A program made the position numbers and the translations under genes. Under the pieces are notes generated by a model. It did not search any database and had not been told where the DNA came from. It saw nothing but the letters and a program-made list of their open reading frames with translations. Shown here piece after piece: positions 1 through 6,374 of a stretch of DNA of 10,644 nucleotides. Numbering within the stretch: the first letter of the stretch is position 1; each line of letters opens with the position of its first letter. Origin of the DNA: CAZPBO01 sp964584815 (GTDB lineage: Bacteria > Planctomycetota > SKW154); contig CAZPBO010000066.1 in NCBI GenBank assembly GCA_964584815.1, forward strand, positions 1 to 10,644. Reading direction: 5' to 3'.

Positions 1-570
1 GGCTCGGTGCTCAACTCGGCTAAGCCGTGGCAGTGCAAGGCTCTGCTTCACCTGTGCTACGCGAGGCGCCGCCGAACTTAACTGAACCATGGCGTAACCC
101 AGCGGGACCACACCATGGCACAGCGACACTGAGCCGCACGCTGCCTGCGCTACGCACTGGTAAGCAAAACTAATCCCTGCGTTGCCCAAACTCTGCCTTG
201 TCCAACGGTGCACTACTGTGCCCGCACTGAACTCCACGCTACTGTGCAGAGCCCGCACCTTACGATACCTCACCTTACAATACGCCGCCGAAACTTTACC
301 ACACCCCGCGCCTCTGAACCCAACGGTGCTCCGCCGCTGCTTTGCAACACCCAACTCAACATTGCAATACATAGCCCACACAAGGCAACACCCTACCAAG
401 CCATACCTCACCATCACGATGCGGTGCAATGCTCGGCAACACCCATGCTCAACAATGCAGTGCCGTGCCTCGCCGATACGCCGCGCTGCGGTGCTCATCT
501 CTGCCTGCGCGAAACCCCGCGTAACCTCGCGTCACAAAACACAGCCTGTGCACCGCAAGCGCGTCTCTCG
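1..570. other. Non-coding stretch with degenerate short repeats and C+A-rich plus strand
   Basis: I see no credible gene here. Open frames on the plus strand exist only because stop codons are scarce; their translations are low-complexity mixtures of R, T, P, H and C with no ribosome binding site. Counting by eye over 181-420 gives about 62 A, 97 C, 37 G and 44 T, so C+A is about two thirds. The genes to the right differ: their plus strand is pyrimidine-rich because the coding strand is purine-rich. Short words recur imperfectly, such as GCAACACCC, AACGGTGC, CTACTGTGC, GCTACGC and CCATGGC. The stretch ends exactly at the stop codon of the last gene of the left operon. It could be a non-coding end of a mobile element, a replication-related region or decayed repeat DNA. 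The sequence alone does not decide. Confidence 0.6.
341..460. repeat. Imperfect direct repeats with the core GCAACACCC
   Basis: The nonamer GCAACACCC occurs at 344-352, 385-393 and 436-444. The first and third copies sit in longer related stretches of about 30 bases: both have TGCT, then the nonamer, then CTCAACA, then TGCA, with a few substitutions and a small length difference. Spacings of about 41 and 51 bases are too irregular for a CRISPR array or an ordinary iteron array. Confidence 0.45.
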
Positions 571-1224
571 TCACTTTTTCTCCTTAACAATCTCGTATGT
601 AAACCGCCCATGGCTACCCGTTCTCCACTGCAGAAACCCTTTCCATTCTCCGTAGTCCAACCACTCCAGCACCATCTCTTTCGTCACTACCTTTGGTGCC
701 ATCAGGATAACGGTGAACTCACACTTCGTGCCGGCAGGGAGCATCTCGCTGCGTGCGATTGATACCCTCTCTCCCTGCAGCGTCTGTGCACGCAAAGGAC
801 GCTCCCGGATAGAAGGCTCCCCACCTTTTGGTAGTATCAACTTTGTAGTCCGTGGCTTAACAAACACAAGGCTATCAATCTTTTTCTTGTAAGCAGGAAG
901 TTTGCTGCTCTTTGTTCCTTCCATCTGCCTCAACGCCCAGCAGGCTTCCTTAAAGAACCCCCGGATTTGGTAGTCATACATACAAAAGTCGCCATCATTG
1001 TCGCGGGGGAAAACAGTCGTTCTCTCTTCTACCTCGCCTTCTGGGTTCTGTAGCGCTGCCATCTCTTCCTCAACCACCTCCGGCGGCAACTCAACCCCCT
1101 CCTTCTTCGCCTTGCCAATCACATACGACTTTAGCAGTTCAGGGTTACCTGGCAATGTCCCCAACACAGGGGTAATGAACTCAAGTCTCACCTTGAACCG
1201 CTCAAGAAACTTCTCCAGCGCCAT
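571..1224 (-). CDS. Conserved phage-associated protein of unknown function (217 aa)
   Basis: The protein matches, from memory, a family of uncharacterised proteins that recur in phages, prophages and conjugative elements, mostly of Firmicutes. Conserved-looking blocks are VLGTLPGNPE near residues 20-29, TTVFPRD at 69-75, DYQIRGFFKEA at 84-94, ERPLRAQTLQGERV at 141-154, SEMLPAGT at 159-166, and a C-terminal WLDYG...LQWRTGSHGRF at 188-208. There is no signal peptide or membrane segment. The start is ATG at 1224, preceded by GGAGGAAGGAGC. It is the last gene of the left operon, 24 bases after the helix-turn-helix gene. The glycine-rich C-terminus and the PAGT strand recall RAMP-type ferredoxin-like folds, but that is only a guess. 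The family match is fairly sure; the function is unknown. Confidence 0.85.
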   Translation of the reverse strand: MALEKFLERFKVRLEFITPVLGTLPGNPELLKSYVIGKAKKEGVELPPEVVEEEMAALQNPEGEVEERTTVFPRDNDGDFCMYDYQIRGFFKEACWALRQMEGTKSSKLPAYKKKIDSLVFVKPRTTKLILPKGGEPSIRERPLRAQTLQGERVSIARSEMLPAGTKCEFTVILMAPKVVTKEMVLEWLDYGEWKGFLQWRTGSHGRFTYEIVKEKK

Positions 1225-1248
1225 GCTCCTTCCTCCAAAACTTCCCCA

Positions 1249-1698
1249 TCATCTCTGCTTTCTTCTGGCAATCCACCCGCGACGCTCCAACTCCTTGAGA
1301 ACCGCCTCATCAGTTTGCTTGTAGATTTGGGGTAGCCTTGCGCCTTCCCTGTAAAGTCTCAGAAATGTCCTTGCCGCCTCGCTGTGGATTACTTCCATCA
1401 TCTCCTTTAGAGGAACAACGCACTCTACCTCAGGTCCATCAACGAAACGCAACACGGGAATCTTACAGGTTTTGAACTTCCCAACTGGCACGATAAGGTC
1501 TTCAACGGGCACCCCAAGGGCTTCGGACAGTCCCTTGAGATGGTGTTCCCTTTGCGGCACCGTCTCCTCGTGTAACCACGACCACACGGTGGAAACAGAC
1601 GCCTTGACCTTCGCGGCAAGGTCGCGCAACTTGTAACCCCTCTCTTTCATCTTCTGGCGAACCAGCGTGGTATTCAGCACCTCATATCGCGGTCGCAT
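1249..1698 (-). CDS. XRE/Cro-type helix-turn-helix DNA-binding protein (149 aa)
   Basis: Residues about 9-70 form an XRE-like domain. The segment MKERGYKLRDLAAKVKAS is followed by VSTVWSWL as the recognition helix region, then by LSEALGVPVEDLI, the usual closing helix of such domains. Residues 75-149 are not a family I recognise; they include a short beta-like part and end in a basic helix with RRGWIARRKQR. The start is ATG at 1698, preceded by AGGAGGAGGAGC; the TAG stop of the nuclease gene lies within this ribosome binding site. It is probably a transcriptional regulator of the element, perhaps of its own operon or of the TTGACA promoter at the head of it; the target is inferred only. Confidence 0.85.
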   Translation of the reverse strand: MRPRYEVLNTTLVRQKMKERGYKLRDLAAKVKASVSTVWSWLHEETVPQREHHLKGLSEALGVPVEDLIVPVGKFKTCKIPVLRFVDGPEVECVVPLKEMMEVIHSEAARTFLRLYREGARLPQIYKQTDEAVLKELERRGWIARRKQR

Positions 1699-1708
1699 GC
1701 TCCTCCTC

Positions 1709-2659
1709 CTATTTCAGCGGGATTATCTTCATCCTTTTGACCTCTCCCTCCGGCACAGTGTAAGCCTTTCTGCGGTGGCGACTTATCTCTATGATGTAAT
1801 CACCAACCCGTATGCGCTCCCTATCGCCAAGTAACTGTTCAACCGCCTTCCTTGCCGCACCCATCTCCTTTACCAGTTCCTTCAACTCCAAATAGCGCTC
1901 AATAAGGGCTACCGCGGACTCAATATCAATCTCAAGGTCAACACCTTTGCCGAATTCGGTATCAGGCAAGCAGATATGGCGAAATTCACAGTATCTGCAC
2001 ACCATGTCGTTGGGTTCAATAGGGTCTGGCAGTTTGCGCCGTCGCACATAAGAGTTTATCTGCTTGGCTTTCTCAAAAAGTTCCTTCACATACTGTTTGG
2101 CGGAGTCGTCCATCTGCACCCAAATTGGATGCGGCACATGGGTCGCCTTGTTCTTGATATAGAGCATACCCCACCGTGACCTTTTCATATGCATATATAA
2201 GAGTATCTGGGCAGGGTAGGACATAAGCCACGGTTTGCCAGAGTTGAGAAGGTCATCAAGGGTCCGCATCTTTTCGGCATGGTGTGGGTGCATACTCTTC
2301 ACATCGCAAGGGTATCGGCTTCTACCGTCATCCGAGATGGTAAAGTCAAGATGCCCTGTGATGTTGTAACGCTTTATCTCAACAGCAACCTGCTGCTCAA
2401 GTATTTCAAAACCTGCCGTGCGTAGTTCCTCTATTGCTTCATTCTCTATGACTTTGCCGGCGTCAAACACAAAGAACATGTCAGGTGAAGGCGGTAACTG
2501 CTTATCCCAGTGAAGGCGGAGATAAACCAGACGGCGCAAGCACGGATGCCCCAACTGAGATGCTCTGTTACTTTTCACTGGATAGGCACGCCATCTGCTT
2601 GCCTTTGCCTGCTTAACACGCTCCACCAAATCTGGAATAGGAACTGCCCCTTCTGCCAA
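1709..2659 (-). CDS. Cas4/RecB-like PD-(D/E)XK exonuclease with Fe-S cysteines (316 aa, TTG start)
   Basis: The protein carries the hallmarks of Cas4/AddB-type nucleases. Near residues 34-45, SQLGHPCLRR supplies the first cysteine (C40). GHLDFTI at about 102-108 contains the motif II aspartate. CDVKS at 118-122 is the D-x-K catalytic motif, and PAQILLY at about 149-155 is the Q-x3-Y motif IV. CRYCEFRHIC at 221-230 gives the remaining three cysteines (C-x2-C-x5-C), which with C40 could hold a 4Fe-4S cluster. A helical region about 240-290 follows. The start is TTG at 2659: AGGAGG lies seven bases upstream, whereas the longer frame to 2740 has no such site. No CRISPR array or cas1/cas2 is nearby, so a phage recombination or end-processing role is more likely than adaptation. 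It probably works with the annealing-like protein at 5434-6279. Confidence 0.9.
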   Translation of the reverse strand: MAEGAVPIPDLVERVKQAKASRWRAYPVKSNRASQLGHPCLRRLVYLRLHWDKQLPPSPDMFFVFDAGKVIENEAIEELRTAGFEILEQQVAVEIKRYNITGHLDFTISDDGRSRYPCDVKSMHPHHAEKMRTLDDLLNSGKPWLMSYPAQILLYMHMKRSRWGMLYIKNKATHVPHPIWVQMDDSAKQYVKELFEKAKQINSYVRRRKLPDPIEPNDMVCRYCEFRHICLPDTEFGKGVDLEIDIESAVALIERYLELKELVKEMGAARKAVEQLLGDRERIRVGDYIIEISRHRRKAYTVPEGEVKRMKIIPLK

Positions 2660-2666
2660 ACTTGCC

Positions 2667-2672
2667 CCTCCT
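2667..2672 (-). promoter_or_regulatory. Ribosome binding site that decides a TTG start
   Basis: The minus strand reads AGGAGG, seven bases before TTG at 2659-2657, and directly follows the TAG stop (2676-2674) of the preceding gene. This fixes the nuclease start at 2659 and indicates translational coupling to the 105-aa gene. Confidence 0.8.
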
Positions 2673-2673
2673 A

Positions 2674-2991
2674 CTATGCTGGAAAGTCCATTCCCGGAAA
2701 CTCGGCTTCGCGGAGACTTTTTATTCTCCAAGCAAGCCAAGTAACTGCATCATCAAGTTTCCCCGAAGCCTCTCCTATAAGTTTACAAAAGCCTGATTGC
2801 AAATTGCGCCAATCAAGCCTGAATTGGTTTGCGGCAACTTCGCCTATCCGGCATGCTGTTTTGACCTTTGCGTCTACTTGAGCCAATAAACTACGGGACT
2901 CTTGGAAGAGACGCAACGCAACAATTAACAAGTCTTTCTGCCCTGCGCTTTGCACCGGCGCTCTCCCATTGTGGTTTTTGGGCGGTGCCAT
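2674..2991 (-). CDS. Small helical protein of unknown function (105 aa)
   Basis: I do not recognise this protein. After a polar N-terminus (MAPPKNHNGRAP) it is predicted by eye to be almost all helical, with segments such as DLLIVALRLFQESRSLLAQV and LDDAVTWLAWRIKSLREAE. It has no transmembrane segment and no clear metal motif; there are two isolated cysteines. The start is ATG at 2991, two bases past the in-frame limit of the preceding gene's TGA (2998-2996). A GGAGGAGGAG run lies about ten bases upstream, inside the last codons of that gene. A longer open frame to 3063 exists but overlaps the preceding gene and has no ribosome binding site. It may be an accessory factor of the nuclease encoded just downstream, judged only from position. 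Confidence 0.75.
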   Translation of the reverse strand: MAPPKNHNGRAPVQSAGQKDLLIVALRLFQESRSLLAQVDAKVKTACRIGEVAANQFRLDWRNLQSGFCKLIGEASGKLDDAVTWLAWRIKSLREAEFPGMDFPA

Positions 2992-2995
2992 TCCA

Positions 2996-3241
2996 TCAAA
3001 TCTCCTCCTCCGGCAGGGTTGAGGTAAAGGTTGTTTCGCCGTTCTTAATCGCTGTTGCCACAACCTCCTCTACCTCTTCCTCAGGTGCGAAGCCCTTAAC
3101 GACCGTGCACAGGAAGGAACGCATCTTTTCTATCGGCGCTCCAAGCGCTCCTGTTCCTATGCGTGTATTACCTTTATAGATGTTGAATGTCCAATGCTTT
3201 GGCTTCAACTGCTGCACTTTGATAGTTATCTTGCACCCCAT
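2996..3241 (-). CDS. Small protein of unknown function (81 aa)
   Basis: I do not recognise this protein. It begins with alternating hydrophobic residues (KITIKVQQLKPKHWTFNIYKG) that suggest a beta sheet. A glycine-rich turn (GTGALGAP) and a helix follow, and the end is acidic (EEEVEEVV, then LPEEEI). The start is ATG at 3241 with AGGAGG six bases upstream; the stop TGA is at 2998-2996. The final Glu-Glu-Glu codons are GAGGAGGAG and appear to serve as the ribosome binding site for the next gene, so the tail composition may be driven by translation signals. Confidence 0.8.
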   Translation of the reverse strand: MGCKITIKVQQLKPKHWTFNIYKGNTRIGTGALGAPIEKMRSFLCTVVKGFAPEEEVEEVVATAIKNGETTFTSTLPEEEI

Positions 3242-3251
3242 AGGTATCCTC

Positions 3252-3542
3252 CTAATCCCCGCTGTTCGTATTCTTGGCTTCCAGTCGTTGCAGTTCGTTG
3301 TTTGTGAGTGTCCTCAACACCTCCATAGTCAGGGTGCGGGCTATCCTCGCAGTCTTGTGAATCAGGTCGTAAAACTTCATCAAAACGGTTTCTATCTTGT
3401 CACCCCCCCAACGACTGGCTACGCACACATACGCTTCCTTGGTGAGTTGCAATTGCAACTCCAATTCCTGTAAACCAACGGTTACTTGAGACAGCGTTTC
3501 CAGCACTCCCCGCCCCACTTGCTTAGCAATCTTCTTGTCCAT
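3252..3542 (-). CDS. Small helical protein of unknown function (96 aa)
   Basis: I do not recognise this protein. It looks helical throughout: an N-terminal KKIAKQVGRGVLETLSQV helix, a central LQELELQLQLTKEA stretch with heptad-like spacing, and a C-terminal helix with LTMEVLRTLTNNELQRLEAK. A short coiled coil or helical bundle is plausible. The start is ATG at 3542, preceded by a purine-rich AGGGGGAGAAGT. The longer frame to 3677 is rejected because it runs into the upstream Cys-module gene and has no ribosome binding site. The LQLQ segment is written as a perfect 18-bp palindrome at 3444-3461. Confidence 0.75.
   Translation of the reverse strand: MDKKIAKQVGRGVLETLSQVTVGLQELELQLQLTKEAYVCVASRWGGDKIETVLMKFYDLIHKTARIARTLTMEVLRTLTNNELQRLEAKNTNSGD
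3444..3461. repeat. Perfect 18-bp palindrome inside a coding region
   Basis: The sequence GAGTTGCAATTGCAACTC equals its own reverse complement. It lies within the 96-aa gene and encodes ELQLQL on the minus strand. It could be an operator-like dimer site, or it could arise simply from alternating TTG and CAA codons. Confidence 0.6.
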
Positions 3543-3552
3543 ACTTCTCCCC

Positions 3553-3824
3553 CTACTTCCCTTTCTTACTTGGCGCGCCTGACTGTAACCTGCCTGCCCT
3601 GGCAAGAGCGACAAACTTACAGCGGTCAAGACCCAGAATATGTATCTCGCCCGTTTTCCCTTTCCTATGTGGCTCATCTAGAACCGTCGGTGCCAGTTCA
3701 AACAACCATTTCAGCATGCACTTTGCACAGCAGAAGTTATAAGGCTTATACCCCCAAGCATCGTGAAACTCAATTTGTATTGTGCCTTCCTTCCCCTCCA
3801 CTCGTTCCCGACAAACATCGCACA
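3553..3824 (-). CDS. Cys-pair (zinc-finger-like) protein, copy B, 5' end lost in the gap
   Basis: The visible part starts directly at CDVC beside the gap and runs 89 residues to a TAG stop. It is a paralogue of the module on the other side of the gap. Both contain CDVC, about 26 residues with DAWG, an FCC-x2-C motif, then the same LKWLFELAP block. Cys spacing fits a treble-clef or zinc-ribbon fold binding one zinc. Copy B adds a C-terminal tail of about 40 residues rich in K, R and G (HILGLDRCKFVALARAGR) that copy A does not show before the gap. By comparison with copy A, the missing start probably encodes a short segment with another C-x2-C pair. The function is unknown; binding of nucleic acid or protein through zinc is a guess. 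Confidence 0.7.
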
Positions 3825-3924
3825 NNNNNNNNNNNNNNNNNNNNNNNNNNNNNNNNNNNNNNNNNNNNNNNNNNNNNNNNNNNNNNNNNNNNNNNNNNNN
3901 NNNNNNNNNNNNNNNNNNNNNNNN
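3825..3924. other. Assembly gap of exactly 100 Ns
   Basis: A run of 100 Ns is a conventional placeholder for a gap of unknown length, so the reading frame across it carries no information. The flanking sequences are related copies of one Cys-pair module, which suggests that the assembly broke in a tandem repeat. Confidence 0.95.
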
Positions 3925-4140
3925 CACTTCCTTGTCTTTGGGCTGCTCCTTCGGAACCGACGGTGCTAATTCAAACAGCCACTTCAACATACACTCCACG
4001 CAGCAGAAGTTGAAAGTTTCAAATCCCCAAGCATCCCCGATGTGGATTCGGAACGGCACCTCATCCCACTCTACCCGTTTCTCACAAACATCACACACCA
4101 GTAACTCACGACCGCACATGGCGCACTTAGTCTCTTTCAT
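3925..4140 (-). CDS. Cys-pair (zinc-finger-like) protein, copy A, 3' end lost in the gap
   Basis: The 72 visible residues begin with C6-x2-C9 and C16-x2-C19. They continue through a beta-like segment (VPFRIHIGDAWGFETFNF) to C46-C47-x2-C50 and the LKWLFELAP block, and then enter the gap in a charged tail. Three Cys pairs suggest a small zinc-binding protein. I chose ATG at 4140 because GGAGG lies eight bases upstream; an ATG at 4146 in the same frame is only two bases from it. The gene follows the 140-aa gene by 19 bases. Whether copies A and B are two genes or one two-module protein cannot be told, since the gap length is unknown; two tandem genes seem more likely. Confidence 0.75.
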
Positions 4141-4159
4141 GGTCATACCCTCCCTCAAA

Positions 4160-4582
4160 TCAAATCAGGTCGTAAGTAATCCACCATCCGATATGGCTTT
4201 CTACAAAGAGGATGACCCTTCGCGGGTCAGCCAACTTATATCCAGTTTGGTTAGGGAGCGCCAAGGCTTCCTTGACGCCTTGCACAAAGGCTTCGTCACA
4301 TTTCCTTATCTCTTTTGGACCTATCAGGTCTAAAATCTTCTGGATGGGGTTGGGAACAAATGTCTCTTCCTCATCAAATAGTGCTGCCTTTAACAGGGAG
4401 CATTCACCGACCGAAACGAACGGCAGTGAAAGGAAACGGTCCTCCACTTTTCTTACCTCTTCGTCCGGCAGGTCTGCTCGTATGTCCATCCAGTAGCCCA
4501 TGTGAGTTGATGCCTCAATCACAAAGTCGCGCATGGTAAACATGCTTTCGCGGAACGCTACGAGTTGGAAGTCTGCTGCCAT
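4160..4582 (-). CDS. Protein of unknown function (140 aa)
   Basis: I do not recognise this protein. It is acidic to neutral and soluble, with aromatic-rich ends (MGYWMDI near residue 28 and IGWWITYDLI at the C-terminus). A central acidic loop FDEEETFVPNP precedes a helix (IQKILDLIGPKEIRK). There are two scattered cysteines and no obvious catalytic motif. The start is ATG at 4582, with AGGAG seven bases upstream. The longer frame to 4756 overlaps the zinc-ribbon gene and is rejected. It lies 19 bases after the TAA of that gene and is presumably co-transcribed. Confidence 0.8.
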   Translation of the reverse strand: MAADFQLVAFRESMFTMRDFVIEASTHMGYWMDIRADLPDEEVRKVEDRFLSLPFVSVGECSLLKAALFDEEETFVPNPIQKILDLIGPKEIRKCDEAFVQGVKEALALPNQTGYKLADPRRVILFVESHIGWWITYDLI

Positions 4583-4601
4583 TCGCCATCTCCTTCCAGA
4601 T

Positions 4602-5432
4602 TTACGCCTCCACCATTCTCCCGCCGTCCTCACAGTAAGGGCAAACAATCTCACCCTGTGGTTTGCGGACAAAAAGTTTGTAGCCCCCGCATTGCGGACA
4701 CCTGTATCTATAACGCGCTGGAACACAAAACTCAAAACCCAAGCATTGCAGCCCAACTAACGATTCACCCAGTTTTTCTCTCAGGCACATACATCGGGGG
4801 TGACTTCCAGTGTCAACGAAACCAACATACCCCCGCCGCTTCATTTCCTCCGCCACAGCATCAAAAGCCCACCGCCAAGGGTCCCAATGCCCCATTTCTC
4901 TTCGCCTCCACAAAAACCAAGATAGCCCCCTCGTTTTCCCAAAGGCTTCAGGGGGGCTACACATTGCCTCAGCGCCAGTTGGCGTAACATGGAGCGACTT
5001 TGCGGCAGGTTTTGCCCATAACAGGGACAGAAACGCCCCTCTGAGATTCTCAGCCTCGTTTCGGACTAAAAGAACATAAGCGTTCACTGATTTGGAACCG
5101 AAGAAGTCCAAAATGGGTTCCGGGATTGCATCGCGGGCAATCACCAATCTCCCGTCGGGGGAATGCCCCAACCCAATAGTCTTCACCTCGTCACACTGCC
5201 CCTCAGCAACAACTCTATCACCATTAACCCACATAACCGCTGGTCCACCATTCCGGTAACAGGCTTTTCGGAGCGCGTTAGCAAACACTTCCGCTTCATG
5301 GGGTGTCCATATTCTCCACCAAATCAAGGAACCCGCTGCTCTTAGAACCGCTTTGGCTTTCGCTAAAGTGGCTCTAACCACAACCCACTCGTTAAAAGGC
5401 TTCGCCGCGATTCCTATGCGAGCATCCCCCAT
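4602..5432 (-). CDS. Protein of unknown function with C-terminal zinc ribbon (276 aa)
   Basis: Residues 1-235 match no family I know. They contain Trp-rich stretches (SLIWWRIWTPHEAE near 35-48; WFLWRRREMGHWDPWRWAF near 172-190). The end is a classic zinc ribbon: C245-x2-C248-G-G, a short beta hairpin (YKLFVRKPQGEIV), then C264-x2-C267. CMC at 214-216 is a further Cys pair. Zinc ribbons of this form often contact nucleic acid or a partner protein; which applies here is unknown. The start is ATG at 5432 with AAGGAGG five bases upstream, inside the last codons of the annealing-like gene. The TAA of that gene ends one base before this ATG, so the two are likely translationally coupled and may act together on DNA. 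Confidence 0.8.
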   Translation of the reverse strand: MGDARIGIAAKPFNEWVVVRATLAKAKAVLRAAGSLIWWRIWTPHEAEVFANALRKACYRNGGPAVMWVNGDRVVAEGQCDEVKTIGLGHSPDGRLVIARDAIPEPILDFFGSKSVNAYVLLVRNEAENLRGAFLSLLWAKPAAKSLHVTPTGAEAMCSPPEAFGKTRGLSWFLWRRREMGHWDPWRWAFDAVAEEMKRRGYVGFVDTGSHPRCMCLREKLGESLVGLQCLGFEFCVPARYRYRCPQCGGYKLFVRKPQGEIVCPYCEDGGRMVEA

Positions 5433-5433
5433 C

Positions 5434-6279
5434 TTATCCTCCTTGCGAGAACGACACCTTCGGAATAAGATTTACTTTAACTCCAAGCCGCTTGAGCATC
5501 TCAATTGGGAACGCTCTACCGCCGAGCAACCACGCAGCACACTCCTTGTAGAGTTCTGTCAGCGCAGCCTTGCGCACATCGCGTTCGTTTATCTCGTGTA
5601 ACTCTTTGGTCTTGCCCTTCGCCATCCAGAAAAACTTGTTCCTTGTGGAAGCGGTGCCTTCCACATAAACTTCACCATCCCCGAAAATAAGCCGCCCCGA
5701 CGCCACATAGATGTAGTATTTGCCCTTCTCGTCTTTGCGGTCTTCCCTCTCTATCTTCACATCAACCAACCTCATCTTGTAAACAAGCCCCAGACTGCGC
5801 AACAGTGCTCTTGCGGCAGAACCAGTAAGGTGCGCCATCTCACCCTCTTGGTGAGGGAAAACCACGAACTGCGAGCGTGGGTCAAGGCGCTTAACTGCTA
5901 TCTTAACAATGCTTGAAAAGCGGTCTAATGCGGTTTTCGGCGCAGCAGATGATGGAACAAGTTCTGTCTCCGTCGTGCTTACTTCCGATTCAGTAGGAGC
6001 CATTTCGGCTGGTTCTGATGGGGCGCTCATCTCCGGCGATGAGGTGGTTGGGGCGTGGGAAAAGAGGTCTTTCTCGTTGCCGAGAATGGCTTGCTTGGCG
6101 TGTTCCCATAATTGGTCCCTTTCCTCATCGGAAAGGGACTTCACGCTGACCCCTATCCCGTGGGTCGCAGCAAACATCCGCTTGAGTTCGTGCTCCACAA
6201 CCTGCAAAGCGGTCTTTTCCCTGACGCCAGCAGTGCGAGCAAGGCTTAAGACCGAGTTCATGAATTCGGAAAAGTTCAT
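5434..6279 (-). CDS. Putative phage DNA-binding / single-strand-annealing-like protein (281 aa)
   Basis: This is the first gene of the left operon. Residues 1-75 form a helical domain, and residues 76-115 are a low-complexity S/T/P/E linker. Residues 116-280 form a second domain with beta strands (YYIYVASGRLIFGDGEVYVEG). It then has NERDVRKAALTELYKECAAWLLG, a helix whose Arg/Lys-Ala-Ala-x-T pattern before a Leu-Gly-Gly recalls the conserved ending of phage single-strand-annealing and related DNA-binding proteins. The match is by pattern only, so the function is inferred. A Cas4/RecB-like nuclease later in the operon fits the usual annealase-exonuclease pairing. The start is ATG at 6279 with GGGGGA six bases upstream. 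A last Gln-Gly-Gly is written by GGAGGA, the ribosome binding site of the next gene. Confidence 0.8.
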   Translation of the reverse strand: MNFSEFMNSVLSLARTAGVREKTALQVVEHELKRMFAATHGIGVSVKSLSDEERDQLWEHAKQAILGNEKDLFSHAPTTSSPEMSAPSEPAEMAPTESEVSTTETELVPSSAAPKTALDRFSSIVKIAVKRLDPRSQFVVFPHQEGEMAHLTGSAARALLRSLGLVYKMRLVDVKIEREDRKDEKGKYYIYVASGRLIFGDGEVYVEGTASTRNKFFWMAKGKTKELHEINERDVRKAALTELYKECAAWLLGGRAFPIEMLKRLGVKVNLIPKVSFSQGG

Positions 6280-6303
6280 TCACCGTCCCCCAAAAACAGT
6301 ATC

Positions 6304-6339
6304 ACTATATAAATGTTACCCGATGTTCTGTTCTGTCAA
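6304..6339 (-). promoter_or_regulatory. Candidate sigma-70-type promoter of the left operon
   Basis: The minus strand has a perfect TTGACA at 6339-6334. Downstream, TAACAT (6318-6313) sits at 15 bases and TATAGT (6309-6304) at 24, in an A+T-rich stretch. Neither spacing is the ideal 17, so the -10 element is uncertain. The location, between a terminator and the first gene of the operon, supports promoter activity. Confidence 0.5.
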
Positions 6340-6374
6340 GAAAAATATCTGGAATCGGCGAAATTTTCTTTAAC

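Noticed and set aside
341..460. CRISPR array or iterons
   Set aside because: Repeats are short and imperfect, with unequal spacing (41 and 51 bases), and lack uniform spacers.
539..551. Small hairpin with a short T tract after the last gene of the left operon
   Set aside because: The stem has only five pairs (one of them G-T) and the T tract is three to four bases. It is too weak to call a terminator.
182..762. Two overlapping plus-strand open frames of 157 and 184 codons
   Set aside because: They lie partly in the C+A-rich repetitive stretch and partly opposite the 217-aa gene. Their translations are low-complexity, no ribosome binding site precedes them, and no family is recognisable.
2188..2197. 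ATATGCATAT palindrome
   Set aside because: It is only ten bases long, A+T-rich and inside the nuclease gene, where it encodes Tyr-Met-His-Met. Chance is enough to explain it.
1709..2659. CRISPR-associated Cas4
   Set aside because: The motifs fit, but no cas1, cas2, effector gene or repeat array is present. Free-standing Cas4-like nucleases are common in phages and mobile elements.
3553..4158. One continuous 201-aa protein spanning the N gap
   Set aside because: The gap is a 100-base placeholder of unknown true length, so frame continuity is accidental. The two ends encode the same module, which points to tandem copies.
4160..4756. Longer 198-codon version of the 140-aa gene, and similar extended starts at 2740, 3063, 3677, 9905 and 10513
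   Set aside because: In most cases the extension overlaps the upstream gene and lacks a ribosome binding site, while an internal start has a good one. The 10513 frame instead continues beyond the window.
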